Source: Ophiothrix spiculata (Eukaryota; Echinodermata; Ophiuroidea; Amphilepidida; Ophiotrichidae). From it: a stretch of 21,652 nucleotides of DNA. Below the pieces are notes generated by a model that had not been told where the DNA came from, made no database searches, and saw only the letters and a program-made list of their open reading frames with translations. Below, piece by piece: positions 8,721 through 18,170 of the stretch. Both the position numbers and the translations under genes were made by a program. The stretch's first letter is position 1, and every line of letters begins with the position of its first letter. The stretch is taken from NCBI GenBank assembly GCA_000969725.1, contig JXSR01S010464.1, one strand, 5' to 3'.

Positions 8721-10306
8721 GGGACCTCATACGTGAGAAAGGATGCAGGGTTTGGGGTCCTCGTAAATGAGATGGGATTAAAGCTTGAAAATGAAATAAA
8801 AACTTGGAAATAACAATGATTAATATTAAATGAAATAAAAACGACAAATAAGTAGTTGACTATAATAATATAGGACTTCATACGTGAGAAAGGATGCACG
8901 TTCAAATATTGATATCAAATGAAAGAATAAAAACGCCAAATAAATAGTTGACTATAATAATATAGGACTTCATACGTGAGAAAGGATGTAGGGTTTAGGG
9001 TCCTCAAAAATGAGATGGGATTAAGGCTTGAAACGTTCAAATATTAATATTAAATGAAATAAAAACGTCAATTACGTAGGTGAATATTATAATATGAGAC
9101 CTCATACGTAAGAAAGGATATAGGGATTAGGGTCATCATAAGTGAGATGGGATTAAGGCTTGAACTTACGAATATAAATATTAAATTCAAATACAAACGC
9201 CAAGTAACTAGTTGCCTATTATAGTATGGGACGTCATACGTGAGAAAGGAGGTAGGTTTTAGGGTCCTCATAAATGAGATGCGATTAAGGCTTGAAACTT
9301 TGAAATATTAATATTAATTGAAGTAAAAACGTCATATAAGTAGATGACTTTTATAATATGGGACCTCATACGTGAGAAAGGATGTAAGGTTTGGAGTCCT
9401 CATAAGTGAGATGCATGGGATTAAGGCTTACATTTTCAAATATTAATATTAAATAATATTAAATGAAATAAAAACGCCAAATAAGTAGTTGACTATTATA
9501 GTATGGGACGTCATACGTGAGAAAGGATGTAGGGTTTAGGGTCCTCATAAGTGAGATAGGGTTTAGGGTCCTCATAAATGAGATGGTATAAAGGCTGGAA
9601 ACTTTAAAATATTAATATTAAATGAAATAAAAACGTCAATTACGTAAGTGACTATTATAATATGGGACCTCATACGTGAGAAAGAATGTAGCGTTCTGGG
9701 TCCTCATAAATGAGATGGGATTAAGGCTTGAAACCTTGAAATATTAATATGAAATGAAAGAATATAAACGCCAAGTAAGTAGCTGACTTTTATAATATGG
9801 GACCTCATACGTGAGAAACGATGTAGGGTTTAGGGTAATACAAAAATGAGATGGGATTAAGGCTAGAAACTTTCAAATATTAATATGAAATGAAATAAAA
9901 ACGTCAAATACGTAGGTGACTACTATAATATTGGACCTCATACGTGAGAAAGGATGCATTCTTGGTCCCCATAAACGAGATGGGGATTAAGGCTTGAAAC
10001 CTTTGAATATTGATATGAAATGAAAGAATATAAACACCAAGTAGTTGATTTTTATGATATAGGACCTCATACGTGAGAAAGAATGTAGGGTTTTGGGTTC
10101 TCATAAATGAGATGGAATTAAGACTAGAAACTTTCTAATATTAATATTAAATTAAAATAAAAAGGCCAAGTAAGTAGTGATATTATACGTGAGAAAGGAT
10201 GTAGCATTCTGGGTCCTCATAAATGAGATGGGGATTAAGGCTTGAAACTTAGAAATATTGATATGAAATGAAAAAACAAAAACGCCAAGTAAGTAGTTGA
10301 TAAAGA
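8721..10306 (+). repeat. Tandem array (minisatellite/satellite), ~12 copies of a ~132-bp unit
   Basis: Measured at the conserved gacctcatacgtgagaaagg motif, copies start near 8721, 8872, 8964, 9096, 9228, 9360, 9505, 9664, 9799, 9932, 10061 and 10177. The periods are 151, 92, 132, 132, 132, 145, 159, 135, 133, 129 and ~116. Each unit has a conserved head of two 34-bp related submotifs (cctcatacgtgag and cctcataaatgag, each a near-palindrome), then attaaggcttgaaac, then an AT-rich tail (aatattaatattaaatg, aaataaaaacgcc, aagtagttgac, tattataatatg). The 159-bp unit is explained by an extra 27-bp duplication at about 9535-9588, and the 92-bp unit by an internal deletion. Minus-strand frames at 8711-8905, 9068-9271 and 9904-10104 repeat the peptide FLTYEV only because 132 is a multiple of three. 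Confidence 0.92.
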
Positions 10307-10309
10307 TAA

Positions 10310-11755
10310 TAGCTCTACGTGTCTTTTCTTTCTATTTCTGTAAGTTATATATCAATTAGTTTCTTTTATTTTTCTTTAATAAAAATTATAAAATGGTACA
10401 CTTCTATATGCATGCATTACATACTTTTTACCGAGGGTTAAACTAGTTCTACAATGCGCCATATAAATGACAAAATATTAGGGTAAAGCGCCAAATTCGC
10501 AATTATTCAGTGCATTTCAAATGTATTTCTTCGTTTTTGTTTTGAGAAATAGAGTCTAAGAGGCAATTTAGTCAAAGCTCTTAATATGGCGCATGTGTCG
10601 CAAGTCAAAATGCACTACTTTAAGATAACATAATTTACAAGTAATGCGACAGCTCTCTTTGTTTTCTTCTTAATGCTGCTTTCGGTATGATCAATTAAAG
10701 GAGATAAATAGTATTTTTGTTCATAAAATTCACCAAAAACAACAGAAAGTTGACTTATTTAGGGTTAGATTTAAAAATAGGAAACTACCTAAAAATTGCA
10801 TACACCCTACGACGTCTTTTTGTACAAGATATCTTTGAATAAGGTTGGTTGCCCACATTGCTTCCAAAAAATATGAAATGTTTTATATGTTTGTAAATCG
10901 CGTAATTGATGACATGATATTTTGCGTTTTCGCATATAGAAAATATTGTTTTCAATCTTGTTGATAGCTTATAGAATCATAAAAGTGCAACTTTCATCAC
11001 TTTTCCAATTTAAGTAATTAGCTTCCTTATGTCCTTCAATTTGTCTCTCTTGGTACACCTGTTACTTGTTTTCCCTGTCTCTAAAATCAGAACATCATTC
11101 CTCTTCGTCGTCATTAGGCTCGTATTTCGTCTCTTACTTTATTGTCAATTAATTAAGCGTCAACGATGTGTAGATCATTGAATAGGTTTAAACGTGCGGT
11201 GAAATATATATTGACATGAGTTTTAAACTGGGCAACCACACAACATAATTGACAGTCAGCGAAAAAATCACTGACCATCAAAAATGCTGTAGCCCCGTGT
11301 CAAAAAAAACAGGGGATAACTAATGTTGTCACTAGAGTAAGCAACATTGTATCAGTAATATCATTATTGTTTTAAACATGTACCGTTCAAATATTAAAAA
11401 ATAAACTGCCGCCAAAACAACGCCAAAAATGAGCACTAGTATGTTTTGGCGCATAAATGGAATTTGATAAAACATCCCTATAAATTCAATAAATATTCAA
11501 AATGATCAATGCAAAATAGTGTTAAATGATACTACAGACAACATCTTGTCCCATAAATAGGTTATTAACAGGTTTCAAATCCACAAACGTTCCCATATTG
11601 AGGTTCAAAATGGCAAAAAAGGTATATTTTTAAAATTATGAAAAGGGACGCTTATGTTGAAACCAACAAAGTCATTTTCCATTAATTATTTTCAGTATTT
11701 AATACTGTTTTGAAGTTAATGTAACCCTTTTTTGTGCAAAGCGAACGGTGTAAGT
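10310..11755. other. AT-rich non-coding DNA with small inverted repeats
   Basis: No open frame above the reporting length and no RNA gene. Perfect short inverted pairs: atgcgccatat (10454-10464) with atatggcgcat (10584-10594), separated by ~119 bp; and cgccaaaac (11410-11418) with gttttggcg (11443-11451). The first pair may mark the ends of a short element of ~141 bp. Otherwise featureless. Confidence 0.45.
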
Positions 11756-11760
11756 TTTGA

Positions 11761-11817
11761 CGTTTTAATTCGTATTTTTCGAATTAAAACGAATTCTTTT
11801 TTTCGAATTCTTTTTTT
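11761..11817. repeat. Perfect 12-bp hairpin followed by a 14-bp tandem duplication
   Basis: cgttttaattcg (11761-11772) and cgaattaaaacg (11780-11791) form a perfect stem with a 7-nt loop. Two tandem copies of cgaattcttttttt follow at 11790-11803 and 11804-11817. The T run after a stem resembles a bacterial terminator, but the context is eukaryotic, so it is recorded as a repeat. Confidence 0.6.
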
Positions 11818-11878
11818 AAATTTTGAATATGTGAAGGTACATCTTGATGACAAGTGATCCTCATGTTAACTTGTTTGT

Positions 11879-12174
11879 ACTGGTAGTTTAGAATAATTGG
11901 CCATTTTCAGGCTACTTTGATAGATTTCATTAAAAGCATGCCATTTTGGCATCCATTTAAAGTTGAAGCATTCAAATGATCTTAATTTTATGACAGTTAC
12001 ATTATTACACTTAACATATCATGTAAAATTGGGTTCGGCTTTTGACATCAGTAACAAAAATTTATCAAGCGTGACTTTTTGACATCATTCAGATTCTTAA
12101 AGTACACGCCCTAAACTACCAGTTTCGTCAAAAAAATTGCATACTGTGTAGACTAAACTTGAAACTCGTGCTAT
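11879..12174 (-). repeat. Dispersed repeat, copy B, with 13-bp inverted pair
   Basis: On the minus strand, 12174-12056 matches copy A at 7688-7777. The motif actggtagtttag (11879-11891) is perfectly inverted at 12111-12123 (ctaaactaccagt), which could mark the ends of a 245-bp element. Similarity to copy A extends beyond 12123, however, so the true boundary is uncertain. No coding capacity. Confidence 0.45.
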
Positions 12175-12179
12175 AATTT

Positions 12180-13100
12180 TGATTAAATCTATCTGACTAA
12201 ATATATGGACACGGTCTCACAAAAATCTATCGTTAGCCAGTTAAAGGGGCAATTCATAATCCACTTTACATCCTCAAGGTCACCTCTATTAAAATTGAGT
12301 TTTTCAGCTATTAAGAACGCTTGTATGCGTTTCAATCCTCAATTCATTCTTTTTAAATGTGCTTGCATTTCTAAGAAAAATGAAAAATGTGTCATTTTCT
12401 AGTTATTCTCGGGCCCAACAGTAATTACAATACAGCAGCCGATGGGGATTTTTAAAATGCAAAAAGCTTGTAACTAAAAAATGAATGGTCGGAATCAAGT
12501 GAAATTTTCAGCATACATTTATGTTGTACTCTTCTTTATATCTAGCTAGAAAAGAGGTTAGGTTGTAATTGAACGAGAATCATGAATTGCACTTTAAGTT
12601 GTCATATAATTGCCAGGGTGTATTAATACATCTCATCATTCTCCCCGCCAGACCTATTGCTCCCTTATTTAGACAAGTACAACAAACGAACTTGTCAACT
12701 GGATTCATGATTTCCAAAATCATGTTGCTCGCCTTACTCTGGGATGCCAAGTAGGGATAAGTATGTAGCTGAACTTTACTGATAAACTTCAGTGGATGAA
12801 TGTGTACCAAAGCAACTCTTATGTTCAGATGTATCCAGTTTACTGCTCCTTAAAATTAAAGTATATATAGTATAAATAGATTTAAATGATATGCCGTTCG
12901 TAAAAAGAGTAAGCTCCGATCGTACGAAATATTGTGTAACCATCAGTTGGTATATACCATTATGTTTGGAATAAATACAATATCCACTAATACTTACATG
13001 TATCTACATTGTATATAGTAGTGAAAAAATAACAGAGAAGCACAACGGAAATAGATATATTGTTTTAAAAAGTCATGCACCCTATTTAGGCCGCCGCGGA
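12180..13100. other. Non-coding DNA apart from one protein-like stretch
   Basis: AT-rich, with short frames only (12205-12402, 12569-12754, 12580-12810). The stretch 12620-12750 is less AT-rich than its surroundings and is treated separately. Nothing else was recognised. Confidence 0.4.
12580..12810 (-). CDS. Unidentified protein-like open frame, doubtful
   Basis: A 76-codon minus-strand frame has a central part (roughly residues 33-70) with balanced composition, including the run VDKFVCCTCLNKGAIGLAG and a CxxC-like CCTC. It is less AT-driven than neighbouring frames. I do not recognise a family. The same bases also give protein-like translations on the plus strand (61-codon frame at 12569-12754, and a third frame with one stop reading NELVNWIHDF). 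This makes a conserved repeat or decayed coding fragment as likely as a real exon. No promoter, clear splice sites or neighbours support a gene. Confidence 0.15.
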   Translation of the reverse strand: MVHIHPLKFISKVQLHTYPYLASQSKASNMILEIMNPVDKFVCCTCLNKGAIGLAGRMMRCINTPWQLYDNLKCNS

Positions 13101-13679
13101 TGCAGTTGTCGTCTCCTAATTGTGGCATATCTGATGTAGACCTATATACTACTTGTACACTCTAAATGAAACGGACAGGTTCTAATTTTTAACATTAGAA
13201 GGTGTTAAACTATTTTAAGTTTATCTTTAAGGCATATACTGGAAATATTTTACCATATTTCATTTTTTATCAGTAACCTGTGTCCAAGAACATTAGAAAA
13301 ATGGTTAATTAAACTTGTTACACTTGACTTTAATCAACTTACGTTTGGCAAGTGTCCACATTTGCTCACTAGTGTTTAACAAATGAACACGTTTCTGATG
13401 CGTTCAAATGCAACATTCTTTGAACATTTAACGGCGTTCAATTGAAAAAAGGTGTGAGCATTGTGAATACTTGCCAAACTTAAGTTGATTAAAGTCAAGT
13501 GTAACAAGTTTAATTAACCATTTTTCCAATGTTCTTGGACAAAGGTTACTGATAAAAAATGAAATATGATAAAATATTTCCAGTATATGCCTTTAAGATA
13601 AACTTAAAAATTAGAACGCGTCTGTTTCATTTAGAGTGTATACATCATATATGCAACAGTGTACGATCCAGCAACTGCA
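13101..13679. mobile_element. Long foldback transposon-like element, ~580 bp
   Basis: The well-conserved arms are 13156-13369 and 13454-13640, reverse complements at about 93% by eye, separated by an 84-bp spacer. Landmarks are tacactctaaatgaaac, ggcatatactggaaatattt, ttttttatcagtaacct, aatggttaattaaacttg and gttacacttgactttaatc. The left arm carries a 26-bp insertion (13193-13218) absent from the right arm. Weaker complementarity extends outward: tgcagttg at 13101-13108 pairs with caactgca at 13672-13679, and catat-tgatgta with tacatcatat. Such long arms and no open frame suit a foldback or long-TIR MITE. Transcripts could fold into a long hairpin. The 75-codon frame at 13559-13786 is a shadow of the right arm. 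Confidence 0.85.
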
Positions 13680-13689
13680 TTCTTTTGCC

Positions 13690-15095
13690 ACTACAGCCCA
13701 CATTAAATGGTAGCCATCTGTTTTCTCGCGGGTTTGGTTATATAAACGCGGGAAATTATGCAGACGCAGATGTGCCATTAAAATAAACAAATTTTATTCA
13801 AATATGTCCGTTTCTGTCATTTTTCTTGAAAACTAATACGGTACCTTATTTTTTTTGTCTCACGTCTTTAGCATTATAAATAAACTAAAAATATTAATGG
13901 AACATTAAACTATTTTACAAGCAAATAATGATTGACTTTTTCAAGCGTTTCCTATACTTTCCAGGCCTGTGTAAATCAGGTGAATTTGGGGGAAAATGTG
14001 TACTTTTTGAATGTCTGTATCTCAAAAACGAGCACCGTGAACAATTTTTTTTTTAAATTTAGATTTGTTATCAGCCCAATTAATCTACCAAATACTATTT
14101 TTAAGGTGGATTCAATGGAGATTTTTCTTCTTTGTGTAAATTCTTTAACTACTGATCAAGAAACATTATTTATGAATCATATTTCCCGTCCGGTTCACTT
14201 CGGATTTTTCTTCTGATTCCTCTTTGGAATTTTCCGATACTGACCTTGTATTCAGAACAATGTCGGACTAGCAGAGAATACAAATGACCGATTGTTGTTA
14301 TTCCGAGGCGACACAGTTCCATTCAGCACTGGTTTTCATTCAATTTATAAATATAGATATACACCACAAGTGATTACTTTATTCCGTGAACAGCTCAAAT
14401 TTGGTGTGTTGAACATAAATTAAACTTGGCACTTGAAAGTGCATCATAGCTCATCATATAAAAACACATATCTATTCCTAACTAAACAATGATCTACCGT
14501 GTATTGTGTGTCACATCTTATATCTGGTTGGAGCGGATTGATAAACAACTACGCATGATATTCTGATCATAACATGTTTTCTTTCCTCCATTGGTAAATT
14601 TGACAAACATAGCCTGCCCTTAAGACATCTTTTAATCAACGCGTTATTTACTTTCATGTGTTTACGCTCACAAGAGGTTAAAACTACTGCATTGATTTTA
14701 ACTTAGAGATAAAACGTGCTGATCGTAAAATGCAAAGATCAATGTGTAAAACAACAAATAATTTCACGTTTCAAGGTACTTGTAGTATAACATAAGGAAG
14801 AAATACAGCCAATCCACTAGCGTTACCAGAGGTAATGCTGCGATATTAATATTTTACAAACATCTAGCAGAGGTATATATCATAAGTTATGCAAAGTTTA
14901 AATTCTCTAACTGCTATAACGATCATTTTTCTACATGTAACCATTTTTGGGACACCTGGTACTTTAATTTGAACTGATTGCAGAACATAAAATATGAAGC
15001 CTGTCTTCAATTTAAGAGGAACATCATTATGCAAGACTTGATGTTCAAGGTACAAGTGATCAGTCATCTTTCTGTTTGATTAGTTACCAAAGAAG
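13690..15095. other. Non-coding DNA, no gene supported
   Basis: A 94-codon plus-strand frame (13932-14216) and a 67-codon minus-strand frame (14864-15067) occur but show no known motif. The text near 14010-14040 (ctgtatctcaaaaacgagc) looks like part of an interspersed repeat, by impression only. No RNA gene. Confidence 0.4.
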
Positions 15096-15099
15096 AAGC

Positions 15100-15350
15100 A
15101 CAAAATGGGTTGAGGATCAAATTCCAGCGTCCACAAAATGAGACGAGGATTAAATTCCCGCATTGGTGATCAATTATGGGCTCTAGATTCTGAAGATATT
15201 TCACGACTTATAAATTTGCACTAATGATGAGATGAGGATTAGGTTCCTCCTGCGATGGTGATCAATTATTAAGCATCAATAGGCTCTAGATTCTGAAGAT
15301 ATCTCGCTACTCGAAAAAGTCCTATATTTTTGTACTAATGATGAGGTTGT
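15100..15350 (+). repeat. Degenerate tandem repeat, ~90-107 bp unit, 2-3 copies
   Basis: Blocks recur in order: atgagacgaggattaaattc (15138) versus atgagatgaggattaggttc (15228), then tggtgatcaattat, ggctctagattctgaagata, and tttgcactaatgatgag versus tttgtactaatgatgagg. A 5' partial copy, tgaggatcaaattccagcg, starts near 15110, and a 3' partial copy ends near 15350. The second copy contains a short extra segment near 15270-15280. Confidence 0.8.
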
Positions 15351-15653
15351 TGTAAGCAAAATATAGTAAAATGCATTAAGAGAAATGCAGGGAGATATTA
15401 TTCGAGCTGTGATAGTATTTTTCGATCATCGATTCATCGAATATTTTTTATAGCGACAGCAAATTTTCCTTTTGTGACTCTTAAAACTATCCAACATCAA
15501 ATTTCACCTGCCGAACTACCACCTTAAGCTGTCATATTGTAATTTATATAAGCATGATAAGTGCCCAGGAAAAATGCATAGGAACAGGTTAAATTTAGTA
15601 AGAAGTTTGTGATAAGCTAATAAAATACGACACTATAATAGCACTACTCTAAT
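15351..15653. other. AT-rich non-coding DNA, nothing seen
   Basis: No repeat, gene or RNA was recognised in this stretch. Confidence 0.5.
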
Positions 15654-15689
15654 TGTTTGTTTTTGTTTGTTTGTTTGTTTGTTTGTTTA
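15654..15689. repeat. (TTTG)n microsatellite
   Basis: About eight or nine TTTG units, with one T-length irregularity near the start. The 67-codon frame at 15653-15856 starts inside it and is not supported as a gene. Confidence 0.9.
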
Positions 15690-15949
15690 TGAATGTTGGA
15701 TCCATACGGACCCCATTCCATCCCCATTCACTTGACCAATTGTCAGTTACTGAGTTACAAAGCAAAAACGTTTCCGAAAACGACGAAAATCCGCATGGTA
15801 TTCTCAAACTTGTTGGATTCATCATTCCATCTCACACGTACATTTTAAAATGGTAGACTAATAATAAAATAAGTTCATTAATCCCGTTGAATCCAATATG
15901 TCGACAACAAATAAAATTCTCTGACAACGAATTATTTTCTATATAAAAT

Positions 15950-16176
15950 GTGATGACTCACACCGAAAAGGGGGACTTTGCGACAGAACACTTTTCAAGA
16001 TACAGATGAAAATAGGCAGCAAAAAATAAAGAAAATAATACGAATTTCCCGCAGATTTTCTGTTGTAAAATTTGATCGCCTTGATCAATTTCAACAAGTA
16101 AGGTGTCAACAGATGAAATGAAAAAATCAAAATCGATAACATCTTCAAAGTCCCCCCTTTCGGTGTGAGCCATCAC
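15950..16176. repeat. 31-bp inverted repeat pair, 165 bp apart
   Basis: The left arm 15950-15980 starts gtgatgactcacaccgaaa and ends gggggactttg. The right arm 16146-16176 is its reverse complement with two mismatches. Both differences are A on the left where the right arm, read in reverse complement, has G. This could be the termini of a 227-bp MITE, or an inverted partial duplication of a coding stretch, because the right arm lies inside the candidate exon at 16042-16209. Confidence 0.75.
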
Positions 16177-16245
16177 AAATATATTCTCCCTCCATGCAAC
16201 CAGACGCTCCTGAAATGAATCCTTAGTGCTTGCACAACCAGTCAA
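15958..16245 (-). CDS. Candidate internal exon of an unknown gene (minus strand)
   Basis: The minus-strand open frame contains a segment, 16209 to 16042, that looks like an exon. A plausible acceptor (attcatttcag) precedes GAGCGTCTG, and a GTATTA donor-like site follows. The segment is 168 nt, exactly 56 codons, and phase 0 at both edges. It reads ERLVAWRENIFVMAHTERG, then FEDVIDFDFF, SSVDTLLVEIDQGDQ, then LQQKICGKF. The acidic, mixed composition is unlike the low-complexity shadow frames elsewhere. I do not recognise a domain. The frame beyond 16042 is rich in F and L and reads out through the inverted repeat arm, so it is probably intron. Alternatives are a decayed transposon protein or a chance frame. 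The donor site is weak, and no sister exon is convincingly seen. Confidence 0.25.
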   Translation of the reverse strand: MTGCASTKDSFQERLVAWRENIFVMAHTERGDFEDVIDFDFFISSVDTLLVEIDQGDQILQQKICGKFVLFSLFFAAYFHLYLEKCSVAKSPFSV

Positions 16246-16339
16246 GGGAATCAGGCGGAATTGGAGTGTTTTGTTTGCAATTTAATTGATGCTATAAATT
16301 ATAGTCATATCTAATTATTTTTTTTCGAAGCACAGGGAT

Positions 16340-16552
16340 TTATTGATCAATAAGTTTTGATAAAATTGCAACAGTCTGTGAGGATCTGGATTTGGCGACA
16401 ATTCGTTCAATAACAGGTATTTTTATTTTGGAAAGTATGAAAATGCACGGCTCCTGCTTTTCTGTGTAGATTTCAACATGGAAAAGAATACATTTTCGTT
16501 TTCTATGATTTTGGATGTTGGATATCGTTTTCAAGCCTGGCCGTTTACTCAC
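16340..16552 (-). CDS. Unidentified open frame upstream of the candidate exon, doubtful
   Basis: A 70-codon minus-strand frame ends in SSQTVAILSKLIDQ and a stop, with a mid-part reading HVEIYTEKQEPCIFILSKIK. It lies just upstream, on the same strand, of the candidate exon at 16209-16042. Its composition is somewhat protein-like but no family is recognised. Its 5' part (the first ~20 codons) falls inside the first copy of a 70-bp tandem duplication. 70 is not a multiple of three, so any reading through both copies would shift frame. The in-frame stop means it could only be a terminal exon of something else, or a chance frame. Confidence 0.12.
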   Translation of the reverse strand: MSKRPGLKTISNIQNHRKRKCILFHVEIYTEKQEPCIFILSKIKIPVIERIVAKSRSSQTVAILSKLIDQ

Positions 16553-16630
16553 TAGAATTACATTTTCGTTTTCTATGATTTTGGATGTTGGATATCGTTT
16601 TCAAGCCTGGTCGTTTACTCACTAGAATTA
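16491..16630 (+). repeat. Recent 70-bp tandem duplication
   Basis: 16491-16560 and 16561-16630 are identical except for one base (C at 16541, T at 16611). Each copy starts cattttcgttttctatga and ends gtttactcactagaatta. The near identity implies a young duplication, or possibly an assembly or polymorphism effect. Confidence 0.95.
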
Positions 16631-16999
16631 AATACGCTTCATACTATAGATCTCTAGATAATTTGTATTCAATGCGTTTTTCGGACTATCAATTTGTTTC
16701 TAGTATATTAATATTACATGCTAACCGAGTAACTTGAACTTTAATTGATGACATGGAATTTATTAAAGATACTGATACCTCCCAGAAACATCTGTATCAC
16801 CGACGTGATAGTAAATGCGAAAATTCGAAACTATAATTTATATTTACAAGTTACACTGTTAGATGTATTTAACTGTATTTTACGGAGCCAAGCCACCGGT
16901 ATAACACCGTTATGATACAGTTGAATTTCGGCATTAACCGTTAATAAATTCCAGATTTTAACTGTAACGAAATGCCGTAAATCAAACTATCTTTTAATG

Positions 17000-17435
17000 A
17001 TATAATACTGGCATTTAGGATTACGGTGTAAACGTAATCAATTTCCGCCTGGAACCAAAGTCCGGCTTCCATGATTGACCATGACGGAATAAAGCGTGAA
17101 ACTAATTTTCCGTGTGTGTTGTTAGCCTTACTTTAATGTACAGCCCGGACAGTAAGATCAGGGCCCGAAATCGTCTAGCTCGGCTAAACGTGATTTTTAC
17201 TGCAAGTTTTTACCTACTTACACCGACGTGAATTACAACTCTGAGATCGCCCTGTTTGAGCTGTGAATTGTCTGTTTTTAGTATCTACATTATCTACATT
17301 TTGTCTGATATACGCATTCGCATAATTTACTTACAAAATGAGCATTCCACTGAGGCAAAAATTGCAATTCTTATGTAAACATAAGAAAAATACGGCATTC
17401 TAATGTTTATGTTTTAGATTTTAGTTCACGTTCTC
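17000..17435. other. Non-coding interior, no distinct feature
   Basis: This stretch lies inside the putative CACTGTTA element. It is less AT-rich around 17040-17260, but no open frame, RNA gene or internal repeat was recognised. Confidence 0.4.
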
Positions 17436-17440
17436 AACGC

Positions 17441-17595
17441 TGCCTGGGTAGCTCAGCTGTAGATCCCTCGCTTCGTAATGCATGACTAATGCATGGTTCG
17501 AGTCCCCCCCAAATGCAGTGGAAAGTATTGATCTTTTCCTTATTAAAAAATGGTTAGGATTCCCATTTTCCTGAGCAGATGGAGGTCATTTGCCC
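17441..17595 (+). mobile_element. tRNA-derived SINE head (degenerate tRNA-like sequence)
   Basis: tgggtagctcagctgtagat (17445-17464) resembles the tRNA D-arm/A box, and ggttcgagtcc (17495-17505) is a B-box consensus, at normal tRNA spacing. The anticodon-stem region (tcgcttcgtaatgca) is imperfect, the T-arm does not close well, and the variable region contains a direct repeat of aatgcatg separated by act. It is therefore not a functional tRNA but the pol III promoter head of a SINE. The body after 17512 (to the TTAA at 17596) is unrelated to tRNA. No poly(A) or simple-repeat tail is visible before the MITE, so the SINE may be cut by it. Confidence 0.65.
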
Positions 17596-18170
17596 TTAAG
17601 GCTGGTGTAGACCTTCAAATGGCATAAATGGTTTTTGTACTCTAACTTTCAAACTAATTACATAAACTATGTAAAAGTATACATTTTTAGAAGCGGATTT
17701 TTACCCTGAACATGACGATGATATTATTTTTTTACCAAAAATGTCAATTTTTAAAGCCAAAAATAGGTCCAAACATGCAGAAAATCCCACCGCTGCCACC
17801 AAAATGGCATTTTTTGGCCTATTTTTGGCATTTTTTCAAAAACTAAGATAAAAATCAAAAATTTGAGAAAACCGTTCCTAGACATTTGTTTCTAAATTCC
17901 TAAAAGCAAAAAAAGTTCAAAATTTCATGAATGCAAATTTTAGTTAGGCTTTCCAGAAATTTTGGGGAAAATACGTTTTTTGTCATTTTCTGCCAAAATT
18001 GGCATTTCTTTGCAAAAATTGACATTTTTGGTCAAAAACTGATATCATCATCATGTTCAGGGTAAAAATCCGCTTCTAAAAATGTATACTTTTATATAGT
18101 TTATCCAATTAGTTTGAAAGTTAGAGTATAAAAACCATTTATGCCATTTGAAGGTCTACACCAGCCTTAA
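17596..18170. mobile_element. TTAA-flanked MITE, 575 bp including both TTAA sites
   Basis: TTAA (17596-17599) is followed by ggctggtgtagac, and the other end reads gtctacaccagcc then TTAA (18167-18170). The first ~130 bases of each arm match as reverse complements with about five mismatches, passing through cttcaaatggcataaatgg, actctaactttcaaactaat, aaaagtatacatttttagaa, gcggatttttaccctgaac and atga(c/t)gatgatat. Weaker pairing continues to about 17790 and 17975. No open frame. A TTAA target duplication is characteristic of piggyBac and also Kolobok superfamilies, so this is a non-autonomous member of one of them. High arm identity indicates a fairly recent copy. Confidence 0.88.

Noticed and set aside
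8986..9580. Telomere-like gggtttaggg strings
   Set aside because: They occur once or twice per satellite unit as part of a longer motif, never as tandem heptamers.
8711..10104. Repeating minus-strand peptide (FLTYEV) as a repeat protein gene
   Set aside because: It arises because the satellite period of 132 is divisible by three. Most units have other lengths, and stops interrupt the frame. No start, splice or expression signal is apparent.
8721..10306. CRISPR array
   Set aside because: Whole ~132-bp units are repeated, including the would-be spacers, and there are no unique spacers or cas genes.
8721..10306. Hammerhead ribozyme in the satellite unit
   Set aside because: A tgagat...cttgaaac string looks faintly similar, but the required ctgatga core is absent on both strands of the unit.
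11761..11817. Rho-independent terminator (stem followed by T run)
   Set aside because: The stem is AT-rich, there is no upstream gene, and the surrounding sequence is eukaryotic. The T runs belong to a 14-bp tandem repeat.
13932..14216. 94-codon plus-strand frame as a gene
   Set aside because: No motif, low-complexity F/N-rich translation and repeat-like nucleotide text near 14010-14040.
17441..17512. Functional tRNA gene
   Set aside because: A and B boxes are present, but the anticodon stem and T-arm do not pair properly and the variable region contains a duplicated aatgcatg. It fits a SINE head better.
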